A stretch of DNA of 64,000 nucleotides from Limnanthes douglasii subsp. nivea (Eukaryota > Streptophyta > Magnoliopsida > Brassicales > Limnanthaceae), in contig JAUPFV010000001.1 in the NCBI GenBank assembly GCA_036936605.1, positions 155,653,187 through 155,717,186 of the forward strand, written 5' to 3'. Below the pieces are notes generated by a model that had not been told where the DNA came from, made no database searches, and was given only the letters and a program-made list of their open reading frames with translations. Shown here one piece after another: positions 12,190 through 23,389 of the stretch. A program made the position numbers and the translations under genes. Numbering within the stretch: the first letter of the stretch is position 1; each line of letters opens with the position of its first letter.

Positions 12190-13100
12190 TGATATAGCTT
12201 TATAATTTTTAAGGCCTTGTTGCGCAAAGTCGACTTTCTAACCCTTATGCTAAATTGAGGCCAAACTTATCGTTGTTGAGGCTTCCTCAATATATTGTCA
12301 CAAACATGGAAGCTTTGGCCATACACCTTTGAATTATACTTGCTTCTCATTAATGTTTTATATATTGGACCCTCGAGTGTGCCTTAGTCAAATTTTTTTA
12401 TATCATGTCTAACTCGATCTTCGTTCTTTCACTATTGTTGTCTTCATTATAGTTTACAACTCTAAAGAAAAGAAGAACTGTCTCAGTTGGGACTATTGTG
12501 TCCATTCTATATAGTAGGGAAAATGAGGTCTCTTTTTTGGTAGTCTGATGGGTAGTTCGTTAAGCCCAGAAAAGCTTATGTAAGAATTCATACCATTTAG
12601 CGGCCGAGACTTTCAATGTGTATTTTAGGAAATTAATTATGCTTATGTTAGTAACTTCAACTTGTCTGTTAGTTTAGGGTAGAATAGTGTTTAAAGGTGT
12701 TTTAGGATATCTTGATTTTGGAAAAGTAAAAAACTTGAAATTTTTGAAATTGTGTACCATTTTCAGTGTTAATCACTTCTGAACCTGCAACATATGTTTA
12801 TTTATAGAAATTTAGTTATCTCATTAGTTATGATTATTGATAGGGGCTCAGTTTCAACCCATTTAGAGAAGTAGTCTACTCCTACTACTACATACTACCA
12901 GTCTTCTCATTCCTTATGAAGAGATTCAACCAGATCTAACCCACAAAAATTGAAAGGAAGAGTTTGAATATCATCTCTAAAGAAATTCTCCGCATATATA
13001 TGACATTGATGAATCATTCGATGATATCGTACTTTTTAGCCATACCATTAGCATCGATTATAAGAGTTGGCCAATAATAGCCAGTTAGAATAATACTTCT
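12190..13100 (-). pseudogene. Ty3/gypsy integrase, decayed
   Basis: Read right to left, the block GYYWPTLIIDANGMAKKYD (13,080 downward) matches the region around the integrase zinc finger. VVVGVDYFSKWVETEP (about 12,900-12,840) contains the first catalytic Asp region. KWYEFLHKLFWA, RTTHQTTKKETSFSLLYRMD and FRVVNYNEDNNSERTKIELD (12,620-12,390) match the C-terminal part of the core. The CC of the HHCC finger and the last catalytic Glu are not clear to me. Stops are few in these blocks but present. The integrase belongs to the minus-strand gypsy element between the LTR remnants at 8.7 and 15.8 kb. Confidence 0.82.
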
Positions 13101-13529
13101 TACAAGGTTATGTGCCCACAATGAGTTGAACCCATCCATCATGAAGCTCAATCATAATATAATAACACTCAATCGGTCTCAGACATCACAATAAGGTTTT
13201 TGAAAAACCTTATCGATAGATAGTCTCTCCTAACAAAACATATTTTTTTGAATTTTTATTTAAGCAACGAGCTTTAGCTTTATCGCTTGGTAGTATCCCA
13301 GTCAGGAGGTAGTTCCGAATAAGGGCTTACCAATCAACCTATATATCTAATGCATTGACTTCGGTCATGTCGCCCCTAGGAAAGTTAGCCTTCCCAATAT
13401 GGATGTGAAATCTTGTAATATGAACCACAGAGATGAATCAACAAAAGATTTGTCAACCTTGAGGAATTATTCAAAGTGTACTTCTACAAAAATACTTACT
13501 AGCTTCTTTCAAAACTTCAACTAGTGTGT

Positions 13530-13640
13530 GAGCGTGCCTTTCCTTCTTACAGTTGTGTGGTTTACTACTAGTTGTGAATCACTAAGTAACTTTAACCGCT
13601 TAATACCACAAATAACTAAAGTCTTGAGATTTTTACATAC
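13530..13640 (-). pseudogene. Ty3/gypsy RNase H fragment A
   Basis: The minus strand reads KLLSDSQLVVNHT, the conserved SDSQLVVNQ block of plant gypsy RNase H. It lies directly upstream of the integrase in the correct order. I found no reverse transcriptase between this block and the gag region, so the RT of this copy appears deleted or unreadable. Confidence 0.72.
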
Positions 13641-15740
13641 AGTGTCAAATTTGATAGGGAAACATCATTCTCAAAGTTTTAGCCAAAGTAACAACAAATA
13701 AACAGAAGAAAATAATGAAAAATATTTAATAACTCCTTTTGTTTCCTCTAAAAAACGGATCCTTTACATTTTAAGATTTTACTTTTATTCATATCACTCA
13801 CCTACTTTCCTTATTACATTTAGCTGTTTACTCTTAAAATAATGTTTTAACGCATATTTAATATTGGTCACGTTCCTAACAAATACAGGATCGCATTTCT
13901 ACGTATCATTACACGTGTCATTTCATGGTGCCCGTTAGCTTTGATGTTAAGTTCAAGTACTCGGTTAATGCTTCCTTCGTACACGATACTATCAGGTAGA
14001 ACAATATCTACTCGGGTTTTAAGCTAAGTTAATCGGTTAATGATCCTATCAGGTAAAAAAATGATCTTATCTTGGATATCGTTGCTCTTCTCGGGTTATT
14101 CTCATTTTATGCATCTCGTCTGCACTCATTCTATTGAGATGGTTGTTTTGTCTCATTATTGATATGTTCGCCTCGTCCTTGTTATTGATATGTTCTTCTC
14201 ATATGTATTCGTCTGACAGAGATAATTTCCTTGTCTCAATGTTGATCATCTAATAATAAGTCAGCTTCGTACTACCTGCAATCTATTTCTAATAAATTTA
14301 ATATTTACTCTATCTTACATTGTCATTATAAGGATCAGACCCAGTTCGTATAGTCTTATCAACATAGTTAATTTCCTGATTATCTATATGATTACTTCTC
14401 TTATTTTCAATATGACTACCTTCTTGATTCCAATTATCCATGTGATATGTCTAGCCTCTTCTCGAATGGTTTTCTTGTTGCAGACCGTGAAGGTCTCGGC
14501 ATGGTAGGTACCAAAGTAGTCGGGCTTTCCTGAGTGATTCAATTAGGTTGATAGGTTTGTTGAGTGGGAATATTAATCAAATGGGTTGGATGGTAAGGTA
14601 CCACCATTGATACCAAAATAGGTTTCTAATAGATACAATGCTAATGGTTTGGCCTAACCCTTAAATGCATAGTCTCATCTACCTTAATATGTGACTCAAC
14701 CTGAATATGATGTTCGGGGTATCTAAGCCTATCATAATTATCCATATTATATTGATTAAATTTATGAGGTAATTCTCTAACCAAAATCTCAGCTGCTCAA
14801 GGGGACCTTGATATATTATACTTCTGATGGTAAGAAAAACCCTCAGCAACATCATTCTGCCCGAGATTTTGATTAAAGGCTTGGTAGATTTTTGGATAAG
14901 GTTGGACTCATGAAGTGTGTAGTCAGATAATGGCAGGTTGGCTGTAGAGGTTTAGATGGTAGTTTTTTTACACCTAAGGCCTCTCCTTAAGAACGATTCA
15001 GAATTGGATGATTAGGTTGAAAAGCTTGTTGCATAGGTTGTGGAAGGTGGTTGCACATTATACTGCTATGATTGCTGATGTGGTTGCATGGGTTCAGGAG
15101 GAGGGTGCATATGATAGTGTGTTGAGGTTCTAAAAAAGGTTGTTAAACTACCATTGGAGTTCAGACCTTAAAGGGTTCTTCTGGTGTTGGAGATTTGTGA
15201 TGCTCTACCTCAGAACTTTGGCTAGGATCTCTATTCTAATGATACTTAAACCTTTCTCAAAGTTTATGTTTAAAATGAGAGTGTTGATGATATTTTCATT
15301 ACGGGGAGTCGGATTCCCAACCGAGATCAATTCACCTATTATTTGATGAAGAAGAAAGGATAGTATCAAAACACGCACCCTCTTCTATAAGTATCCTTAA
15401 ATAATTCAGGTTGGTACTTCAGGAGTAACTCTGATACCCCATCATGAATTTTCATTCACTTTCCCTCAACAATACTTTGTCTTAACTCAAACCTTGGTGT
15501 TGTAGGTCATGTAACCCTATTCTTAACTAAAAACGAAGGGTTTTCATCTTTGTTGCATAAAATTGAGGCTCATCTTTCAGATATTCTTGGAGGGATATCA
15601 GTTCAAGTAAGCTCATAACACCTTGATGTGCCTCAGCCTTCCCCTAAGACTTAGACATATTGGTATTATCCATAACTCAAAACATGAGTAATGTGGTAAC
15701 TATTGATTTTCTCTTGATGGTTTTGGAAATATACTATATG
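13641..15740 (-). pseudogene. Ty3/gypsy gag and linker region, decayed
   Basis: Downstream of the primer binding site the minus strand starts with MDNTNMSKS (ATG near 15,675). It runs through many stops to a Pro/Gln/His-rich stretch near 15,120-15,000 (HYHMHPPPEPMQPHQQS, then NVQPPSTTYATSF). Such P/Q-rich linkers are usual in Tat/Ogre gag-pol regions. No zinc knuckle or protease was recognised. An 80-kDa-type extra ORF upstream of gag, as in Ogre, is not seen here. Confidence 0.5.
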
Positions 15741-15752
15741 GGTACCAGTCTC

Positions 15753-15770
15753 TTCCCACAGATGGTACCA
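15753..15770 (-). promoter_or_regulatory. gypsy primer binding site
   Basis: The minus strand reads TGGTACCATCTGTGGGAA. This is close to the TGGCGCCGTCTGTGGGAA-type site common in plant Ty3/gypsy elements. It lies immediately after the LTR remnant ending at 15,771. Its position fixes the element's orientation as minus. Confidence 0.6.
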
Positions 15771-16020
15771 CTCATGATGCTCAACCTAGTTAGGACACTA
15801 TGAAAGATCCAACCTAGTCGAAACACAATTAAAAAAAGTAAGATATCCAGAGAAAAAATACAGAGGGATAAAGTCACTAAGAAACTGAATAATATATGAC
15901 TTTTTTATCATTTCCAATGCATGTTATAAGTCTACTTATAACCATACAAGTAAACTTTTGGCACATAAGGCACAATTACATATAAGGCCACTATCGGGCT
16001 AGTACTTACGTATACTACTT
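15771..16020 (-). repeat. LTR remnant, upstream end of the Tat-like gypsy element
   Basis: This is the counterpart of 8,672-8,870. The resemblance fades after about 15,985-16,020, so this LTR is probably truncated by whatever follows. Confidence 0.6.
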
Positions 16021-17299
16021 GTTTATGGTTAAATATTGATCTAATTTTACAATAATTTCTCACACTTTGAAAATTTCCAGAAGTATTATTTTTATTGACA
16101 CAAACTTATTTTTTATATTTTGTAACTCGTGTATTTATGAGATAAGTACACAAGTTACAAAATCAAATTTTTCGAAGCCAAAATCCAAAATCAAAGCAAT
16201 AAAAGCAATCAAAGTTGTTGAAGTCTCGCTAGTGTATAAATCAAAGCAATCGAAGCCAAAAACTAAAAGGTAAAATTCTCAGCCTTTGAATCAGACAAGT
16301 TGATTGCTCAAAAGATAGTTGCTCAAGAAGAACTTATCGTAAGAATAGATGAAGATAGATAAATTATTAAATAAGAAAAAAAATCCTTCAACACTTGAAC
16401 TAAACAAAAAAACTTGTTCTAGGTCACAACTCTACTGAACTAAAAGAATAAACATGTGAAAAAGTTAGTTGAAACATTGGTATAAAAAGAAAAAGACGTG
16501 AAATTGAAAATAGAGACAAAGAATAAGATGTTCCTGAAAAAACAGTCTGGAGGAAGTTAAAGTTTCTCCCATAGTCCTTGATGAAAGAGATGGGGACTTA
16601 AGTTTGATTGTTCCATGGATAAAAGTAGTTACTAATACTAACGAAGTATATCATGTTCTCCCCAAAACCGATCATGTGGTAGAAGAGAATTCAAATATCA
16701 AAGTTAGTGTTGAACGATAATTATTGTTAATTGTCATCCCCATATGGAAACCAACCAGCTTCCAAACCACTCTTGTGAGATATAAAGATTTTAAAAAGGG
16801 CAATGAAAAACTATTATTTAGAATTATTTTCTCAAACTTAATTTTTTAGATGACCGAGACATTAGTATTATTCTCTCAAACTAAGCCATCAAGTTATGTA
16901 CTTCCATTTTAATTTGATACAAACTCTTAAAATGAAAAAAAAGTTTTGTATTTAAATTTTGTTTGAATTTCATCAAAAAATTTATATATAATAATTCTAT
17001 ATGTGTCACTTAAGGAGCATTTTACCTCAACCGACTAGTATCATAATAATAATTTTCCTCGTGTATGTTGTAAAAGTGGGACTCTAAGTAATCTCGTTTA
17101 ATATATGATTTTAGTTACTTATATGACATTATTTTATAAAGGAAAATTAATGTCTCAATGGATATTATAAAATAAGCCATGAGAATCCCTCGTAGTGCAA
17201 CCCAAAATGGAAAAAGAATCTATTGTTATATTCTCAGTCCAAAGAACCTGCTTAAAATAGATTTTGTAATTCTTATGGAACTTCACATAATTAATCATA
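16021..17299. other. no recognisable gene
   Basis: A Lys-rich, coiled-coil-like coding texture appears on the plus strand around 16,140-16,560 with stops. It could be an antisense ORF remnant of the second gypsy fragment, but I recognise no family. Confidence 0.3.
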
Positions 17300-18600
17300 T
17301 TATACTTTTAAGCCTTAAACTGGCCGAGGGTATAATTAATTACTAGCTGCGAATCACTAGTCAATTTTACTCTTTTTGTGTAACACAAATATTTTTAACC
17401 GAAGTTATGTGATAGATGCTTTATATTTAATTTCATTATTTAAAGTAAGAAAAAAAAAATACTTGACTATTTGATACATGATTATCATGAAAATAAGATC
17501 AATTGAATTTCTTTACATAAGAAACTCTTTAAGGAAATATACTAATATTCGTGTTTTAATAATTGTATAAAGCTCATATTTGATATCAAAATCTCATAAT
17601 TCAACCAATAATCAGGTCACTGGTCTAGATACATTAGGTTTTTGAATTATACAATGCAAGGTAATATGTTTGGAAAATAATGGGGCGACCTTAAAAATAA
17701 TGTCGTACTGTCCTTACTAGAACAATTGATACAGGAGTTAGTTTTTCAAGCTAAAAATAATTAGTCTCGATTTAAATTAATTTTTTGATAATACAAGGTA
17801 ATATGTTTGGAAAATAATGGGACGACCTTAAAAATAATGCCGTACTGTCCTTACCGGATCAATTGACACATGAGTTAGTTTTTCAAGCTAAAAATAATTA
17901 GTCTCTATTTAAATTAAATTTTTGATAATATAATAAATTGCACGATGGATCTAAATTTCTTTCAAAATAAAGAGGACATTAATAGCATGTGTGGAAATAA
18001 AAAGGGTCTTATATATAATCGAATTTGATAAAACTTTAGGAGGCGTCTATGTATATTTTATCTTGTTAAAAATGTCATCACAAATTAAAAAGATCAACCC
18101 TTTTAAAAACTTGAAAATATGGAAACACGTATCAGAGAAATGAGATATGAACTAATTTAATGTAGTTAATTACCCGTAAGACTTGTACTTATTTTATAGA
18201 CCTTGAAAGAATTACTTTATCTATTGTCGTGAGTTGTGCTGAATTAACTTTAATTCCATTTTCACTCACAAGATAACCTAAAACAATTTCAGACAGAGCC
18301 CTAAAGGTACATTTGTTTGGATTCAATTTCAACCTCAAGGTTCATCCAATGAGGCTATGAAGGTAGTTAACATTCAGAGAATGTTTTACCAACAAGTTAT
18401 CTATAGGAGCTTTTAGATTTCTACAGTGTAGAATATAAAAAGTTTTATTTACTAACTTTTGGTATATAACACATGTATCCAACCTGAAATACAATACCTT
18501 ATAATAATAAAATCCTTGCTCAATTAAAATCGTGTTTTTTAATCATCGCGAGACATCCAAATTTGATTATAATATAAATATGTAACGATAAAAGATAATA
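17300..18600 (-). pseudogene. Ty3/gypsy RT and RNase H fragment B
   Basis: Read right to left, an RT block YNQIWMSRDD (about 18,575) continues in a stop-ridden frame. Next come NVNYLHSLIG, then LRLKLNPNKCTFRALSEIVL and GYLVSENGIKVNSAQL (18,385-18,225), the palm/thumb region of gypsy RT. RNase H KLTSDSQLVINYTLGQFK lies at 17,380-17,315. It is a different copy from fragment A, because it repeats the RNase H block. No integrase follows. Confidence 0.75.
17657..17930 (+). repeat. 137-bp tandem duplication
   Basis: Copy 1 is 17,657-17,793 and copy 2 is 17,794-17,930. The copies differ at only a few positions, for example GGGGCGACC versus GGGACGACC. It lies within gypsy fragment B, between the RNase H and RT blocks, and so inserts repeated DNA into a region that should be coding. 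Confidence 0.93.
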
Positions 18601-21600
18601 AACGATTACCTGAAATGTCGTATACCAAATAGTCTACTCATGGGGTTGTAAATGAATCCTTGGGACATGTTTAATTCAAACCTATGAAGTCTATACATAT
18701 TCTCCACCATCCTAACTACTTTCAAACAATAATGAGATTTGTTATCTATACCAGATAATAAGTTCACATATGTGTCCCATTTGATTAAGCTGATCAACTT
18801 TCTTTATAATTTATTTTGATATTTTGATAGAAAATATGTCATTTTTTCCTTTATAGGCTAGACACTCGGGTTCATAGATATTGTGTGTAAATAATTTATG
18901 TCGGTACCCCTTATATATATTGTTTTTTGTTTGTCATGCAAAATATCAATATTTGTTGTAAATCTGCTCGCAGAGTGAGAGATAGATGGTAACGACATAA
19001 ACTTCACGGGTCACCAGTTGATGAGTGATATTTTACCGGTTGATTATTTCAAATAACCTTAATATATCAAAGGTTCTTGAAAATGAAATGAAATTTCATA
19101 TTTTTTTATTAATCAAGTTTTTTGTGAAATTTGAATTGTATGGAGATGGTGCTTACACCATTATAAATAAGAGACAAATTTTTTGTTATTTCAAAGCATA
19201 TTTTGCCTTAAATTCATCGCATACATAAACTAAGTATTTTTGAAATCCTTTTAGACTGAAAAATGAAGGTAGGTTCTTTATTTTATCATAATTACTTTTT
19301 AAAAGTATATTTATAAAATTAGCATGCCAACTAATATATGTCAAACTTCTACCCAACATCTTCATGTGGTCCAACAACTCCTATAAGGTCATCATCATAA
19401 AATGAAATAGAAGTTATAGATGATTTGATGTAAGACCTTAATGTTGCATCGTAAAGTGCGAAGAATGATGTTTCCGAGATGAATTGGTAATACAAGAAAG
19501 CACATCTCTTCCTACATTAATAAAAAGTACTTGACGCTTCAGATATAGATCCAAATATTCATCGAGACCATCCGACATAAAAAATTTATCTTCTTTCTTA
19601 GGATCTACCACCTGATCTTATATTCTCAAAACCTTGTCTCTTTCCATTTTCGTGGTTCTGCTTTTTTTGGGGCTCTGACAAACTCAAAACAATTTTGAAT
19701 GCGACTATGAATTTTATATTTTAACCATCGACAATCACGAGTATAATGAGCGACGTTTTAATGATAAATTTAATATTTATTTGGGTTTCTTTGCTATCAA
19801 GGGAAACACAACATTAGAAGAAGACTACTAAAGTTAAATTTTTTTATATTATAATAGCACCTACAATTGCTATAAATTCTTTAAATGTGTTATCTTCAAA
19901 GTAATCATTTAATTTATTTTTTTTTTGCTTTGGCCTTTGTTTCCTTTTTTATCATCAGACCACGATAAAAAGTTCTTTAATATTTCACGTCGGAGGAATT
20001 AGATTTAAAGAGTATGAGGTTCAATTTATTTGTTGCATGAAAATAATAAGACTGCTTATATTCTTGAACTGAAAAACTTGGTATAATTAAGAGTTAAGAT
20101 ATGGAAAACTCTTAAACTTTCCATTTTATATGTCTTAATATGTGATCTTACTTATGTCAGATGAGCACCGAAGGTCAAAACATTTTTCTTTATAATGTCT
20201 TTGGACAATAAGCTAGGTAATGAATGTCTATAAATAACACATGCCATTGCCTCATGGGAGTCTTCCAAACCATTTTTGGTTCACACAAATCATCCAGCAT
20301 AATCCAAATTTTTTCATTTGGGTTTTAATTATATTGCATAATATAATTTTCATCACCCACTATATGTTCCATGAAAAAGAGTCTACAAACTTTCAAGAAT
20401 AATATTAGATCTATAAAACATTGATTAGCCATATGATTGTACTTTCTTTAAAATCCATTGACTAAAGAGTCGACCATCTTCCTCTATCCTAAGTATTTCA
20501 TGCATGAACTGTTCATGAATGACACTCCAAATCACATGTTTCGTAATATTTATTTATATTTCATAAATTAGACTTAATGGGAAAATTCATTAAAATATTT
20601 TAATGTGTCAAATGAGACTTGTAAAATGTATAATTTAGGTTATAAAACAGAGCCCGAAGAACTCTGAACCATGTAAAATTATGACATTGGTTCGACAACT
20701 TCAATATTTGACTCAAAGGTCAATGAGTATGTGCAATTTTTCCGACCTCAAAGTTCAACCCTTGTCCATGGCTAAACAAATATTGTTGGAACCCTTCTAG
20801 ATATACAAAATAATGACTAAACTATGCTCGAGTGATGAGAAGAAAACCAATGGTGATGTCTCGAATATGATAGACTATGATGCCGGCAATACTTTCAAGG
20901 TTACATGACCCTGAATCATAACCAAGGTCTAGAGACCAACCTGTATTATATGAAGATAAATGACAAGACCTTTAACCGGGGTAAACAAATTGAGGTGAAA
21001 GTGGATTCGATGCATCATTACCCTTGACAAAGTTTACATACTCGTCCAACCGTTTAACCTCAGACCACACAACCAGTCTCTAGATAAACACAAACTTTCA
21101 AACAAACTACATATATTACTAAGTTTCGCCATAAATGAACGACATAAATCATCGACTTGACGATGGAGAGATTGATTTTATAAAACCTTTTATCAATTTA
21201 CAAATTTGAACTTATAGTTGTTCCGGGATTTTTCGTAAAACTAAACCAATAAAAATTAATTGTTATTTTGAATATTGATTTTTGAAGATGATTTTTTGAA
21301 TATTTTTGGTAGATTTAATTATAAATGGTCAATAGTATCGTTGATGTACCCATTGTGATAGTTGGTCTGCTAATTCTTTTAATATAAACATACGAATAAA
21401 AAATAAAAAATAAAAATCATTTTATCCAATTATTAAAATAAAACAAACCAACAAAGTAAGTTAATATATCTTTACATTGATATTCATTTTCAATTTTAAA
21501 AATTAACCATTAGAAAAACCAAACTGTTTATTCATAAGAGACATTTTAAGTTAGATATTTTCTTTATTGAAGTCTTATTAGTGTTAAAGCCAATTCTTGA

Positions 21601-21690
21601 GTCCCAAGAATCATTTTTAATCCAATCTTTCGTATTCTTCTCCTTGACAAATGTTGAAAATATTCAAGAAAAAATTTAAAACATGTAGCA
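18601..21690. other. no recognisable gene
   Basis: Decayed AT-rich sequence. Short protein-like stretches occur on the minus strand, for example DQVVDPKKEDKFFMSDGLDE near 19,600 and NPNEKIWIMLDDLCEPKMVW near 20,300. I cannot assign them. They may be other parts of gypsy fragment B. Confidence 0.4.
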
Positions 21691-23039
21691 ATGGAGGAAG
21701 TAAACGTCAACACCAACACACATGTTTCAACAGTCGTGCAAAACAAAACAGCATCTGTAAGTAATCAACCACATCAAACAAAGTTCCAAGGAATTTCAAA
21801 TCCAGACGTTCCACCACTAATATCAACAAATGGATACAAGCCTCAATAAATTTAATTACCTCAATACTCGAAGCTCATATGTAATCCTGTATTTGAGAGC
21901 ACAACAGGTCATTCCCAGAAAAGATCCCATGCCAACGCAACTAGGATCAATCACACAAAAAACCTGCAAGGAGAGGTAAAAATAGAAGACATTAAAGAAT
22001 ACAAAGTTATTGAATTCCATGCACATGTTAAAGCTAATCTTGGGGAAAAAGTTAAGCATACTCTCATAGGTAAGTTTACAAATGAGAGACCTCACATGAT
22101 AGATATCTAGGTATTTTTTAAAATCTATTGGTTTTTTTAGGCAATACAACTTAGCTTTATGGGACCCACGCTATGTCATGATTGAGCTGGACTTACACCA
22201 AGATTTAAACAAGATATGGCAGAGATATATATGGAAAAATTGAAGTTATAACATGATCATACTCAAATAAATTCCAAATTTTCATCATAGAAAAGAGGCA
22301 CTAATAGCTGATATTTGGATCTATTTTCCAAGAATTCCATCATTGTTGTATAATGAAGCGAAAATTAGAACAATTCCCCTATCAATATGAAATACTCTTG
22401 CTGTATATGTTCCACAAAAGAACCAAGCAATGTATAATTGTTGTAGGCCATGGGTGGAAATTGATTTAACTAAATCTTTTCTGAACAAAATATATATAGA
22501 CTTTGGTCATTCTTCTGTTTTTTGGCAATAGGTAACATATGGTTCTAAACCTAGCTACTGTTTTAAATGCTATCACATAGGTCACAACCAAAATAAATGT
22601 TTGGAAATCTATAAGTCATAACACCCAAGAAATAATCAGCAAACCAAACTTGGATAATGAGGAACAACCTACACAAAAGACTCAACCTAAACTCAAGTCT
22701 ATCATTGTTAAAGATTTAAACTATGAAAAGTCAACTGAAAACTTACCAGTTAGAGAAGACTCAAGTGAAGACATAGAACAGCCAAATCCTGAACAATAGG
22801 ATCAGACCACGTTAGAAAATATCATACCTTCACAAATCAATCATACATTACCACCAATAATCAACACCAATGAACCAATTAGTCTTAGACAAATAGCAAG
22901 CAATACTTTTATTAACCCCGATACTCATGAATACAAGATACTGAAAGTTATCAATACCTTAGAAGTTAGTGTTAAGCTTACTATAATACAAGCTCAACAT
23001 TCCATTCCTTCAACCCTTCCGTCTCATAAGTTAGGTTTT
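21691..23039 (+). pseudogene. LINE 1 ORF1 (DUF4283 and CCHC knuckle), decayed
   Basis: An ATG at 21,691 opens MEEVNVNTNTHVSTVVQNK. An RNA-binding DUF4283-type region follows (VIEFHAHVKANLGEKVKHTL near 22,000, then IADIWIYFPRIPSLLYNEAK near 22,300). A zinc knuckle CFKCYHIGHNQNKC lies at about 22,561-22,602. ORF1 proteins of plant L1-type LINEs bind the element RNA. The frame is interrupted by stops. The element lies on the plus strand, with ORF2 starting at about 23,390 after an insertion. Confidence 0.75.
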
Positions 23040-23044
23040 GAACT

Positions 23045-23201
23045 GTACATTATCCCTCGACTATCGCGTTTGGTGGCAGATAGTCCCTTGACTTTCAAAT
23101 GTCCGTTGGCAGTCCCTGGACTATCGCGTTTGGATAAAGTTAGTCCACCAGATCTTCTAATCCGTGAGAGGCTGCCACCTATCACCATAGTCCCCAGATT
23201 T
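23045..23201. repeat. repeat block flanking the MITE-like insertion
   Basis: GACTATCGCGTTTGG occurs twice here (about 23,058 and 23,123). ATCCGTGAGAGGCTGCCACC occurs at about 23,160 and again at about 23,250 inside the MITE-like unit. The text AGTCCCTTGACTTTCAAATG is typical of non-coding plant DNA-transposon ends. Together with the next feature it forms an insertion of about 300 bp between LINE 1 ORF1 and ORF2. Confidence 0.6.
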
Positions 23202-23346
23202 TTGTATCACCATTAGTCCCTTGAGTTTAGTATCGCAGATTTAATACAATCCGTGAGAGGCTGCCACCTGTCACAAACCCAGATTTAATATCGCAGACTA
23301 TGTTTTGGGTTTGACCTAAACTCAAGGGACTAGTGGTGATACCAAA
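23202..23346. mobile_element. MITE-like unit with ~30-bp terminal inverted repeats
   Basis: The left arm (23,202-23,231) and right arm (23,316-23,346) are inverted copies with one mismatch and one extra base. The core TAGTCCCTTGAGTTTAG is perfectly inverted. The interior is only about 84 bp and non-coding. It sits inside LINE 1, so it inserted after or with the LINE. Confidence 0.7.
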
Positions 23347-23389
23347 GCAATAAAATACAATGGGAAAGTCTATCCGAAAATTGGATTCT

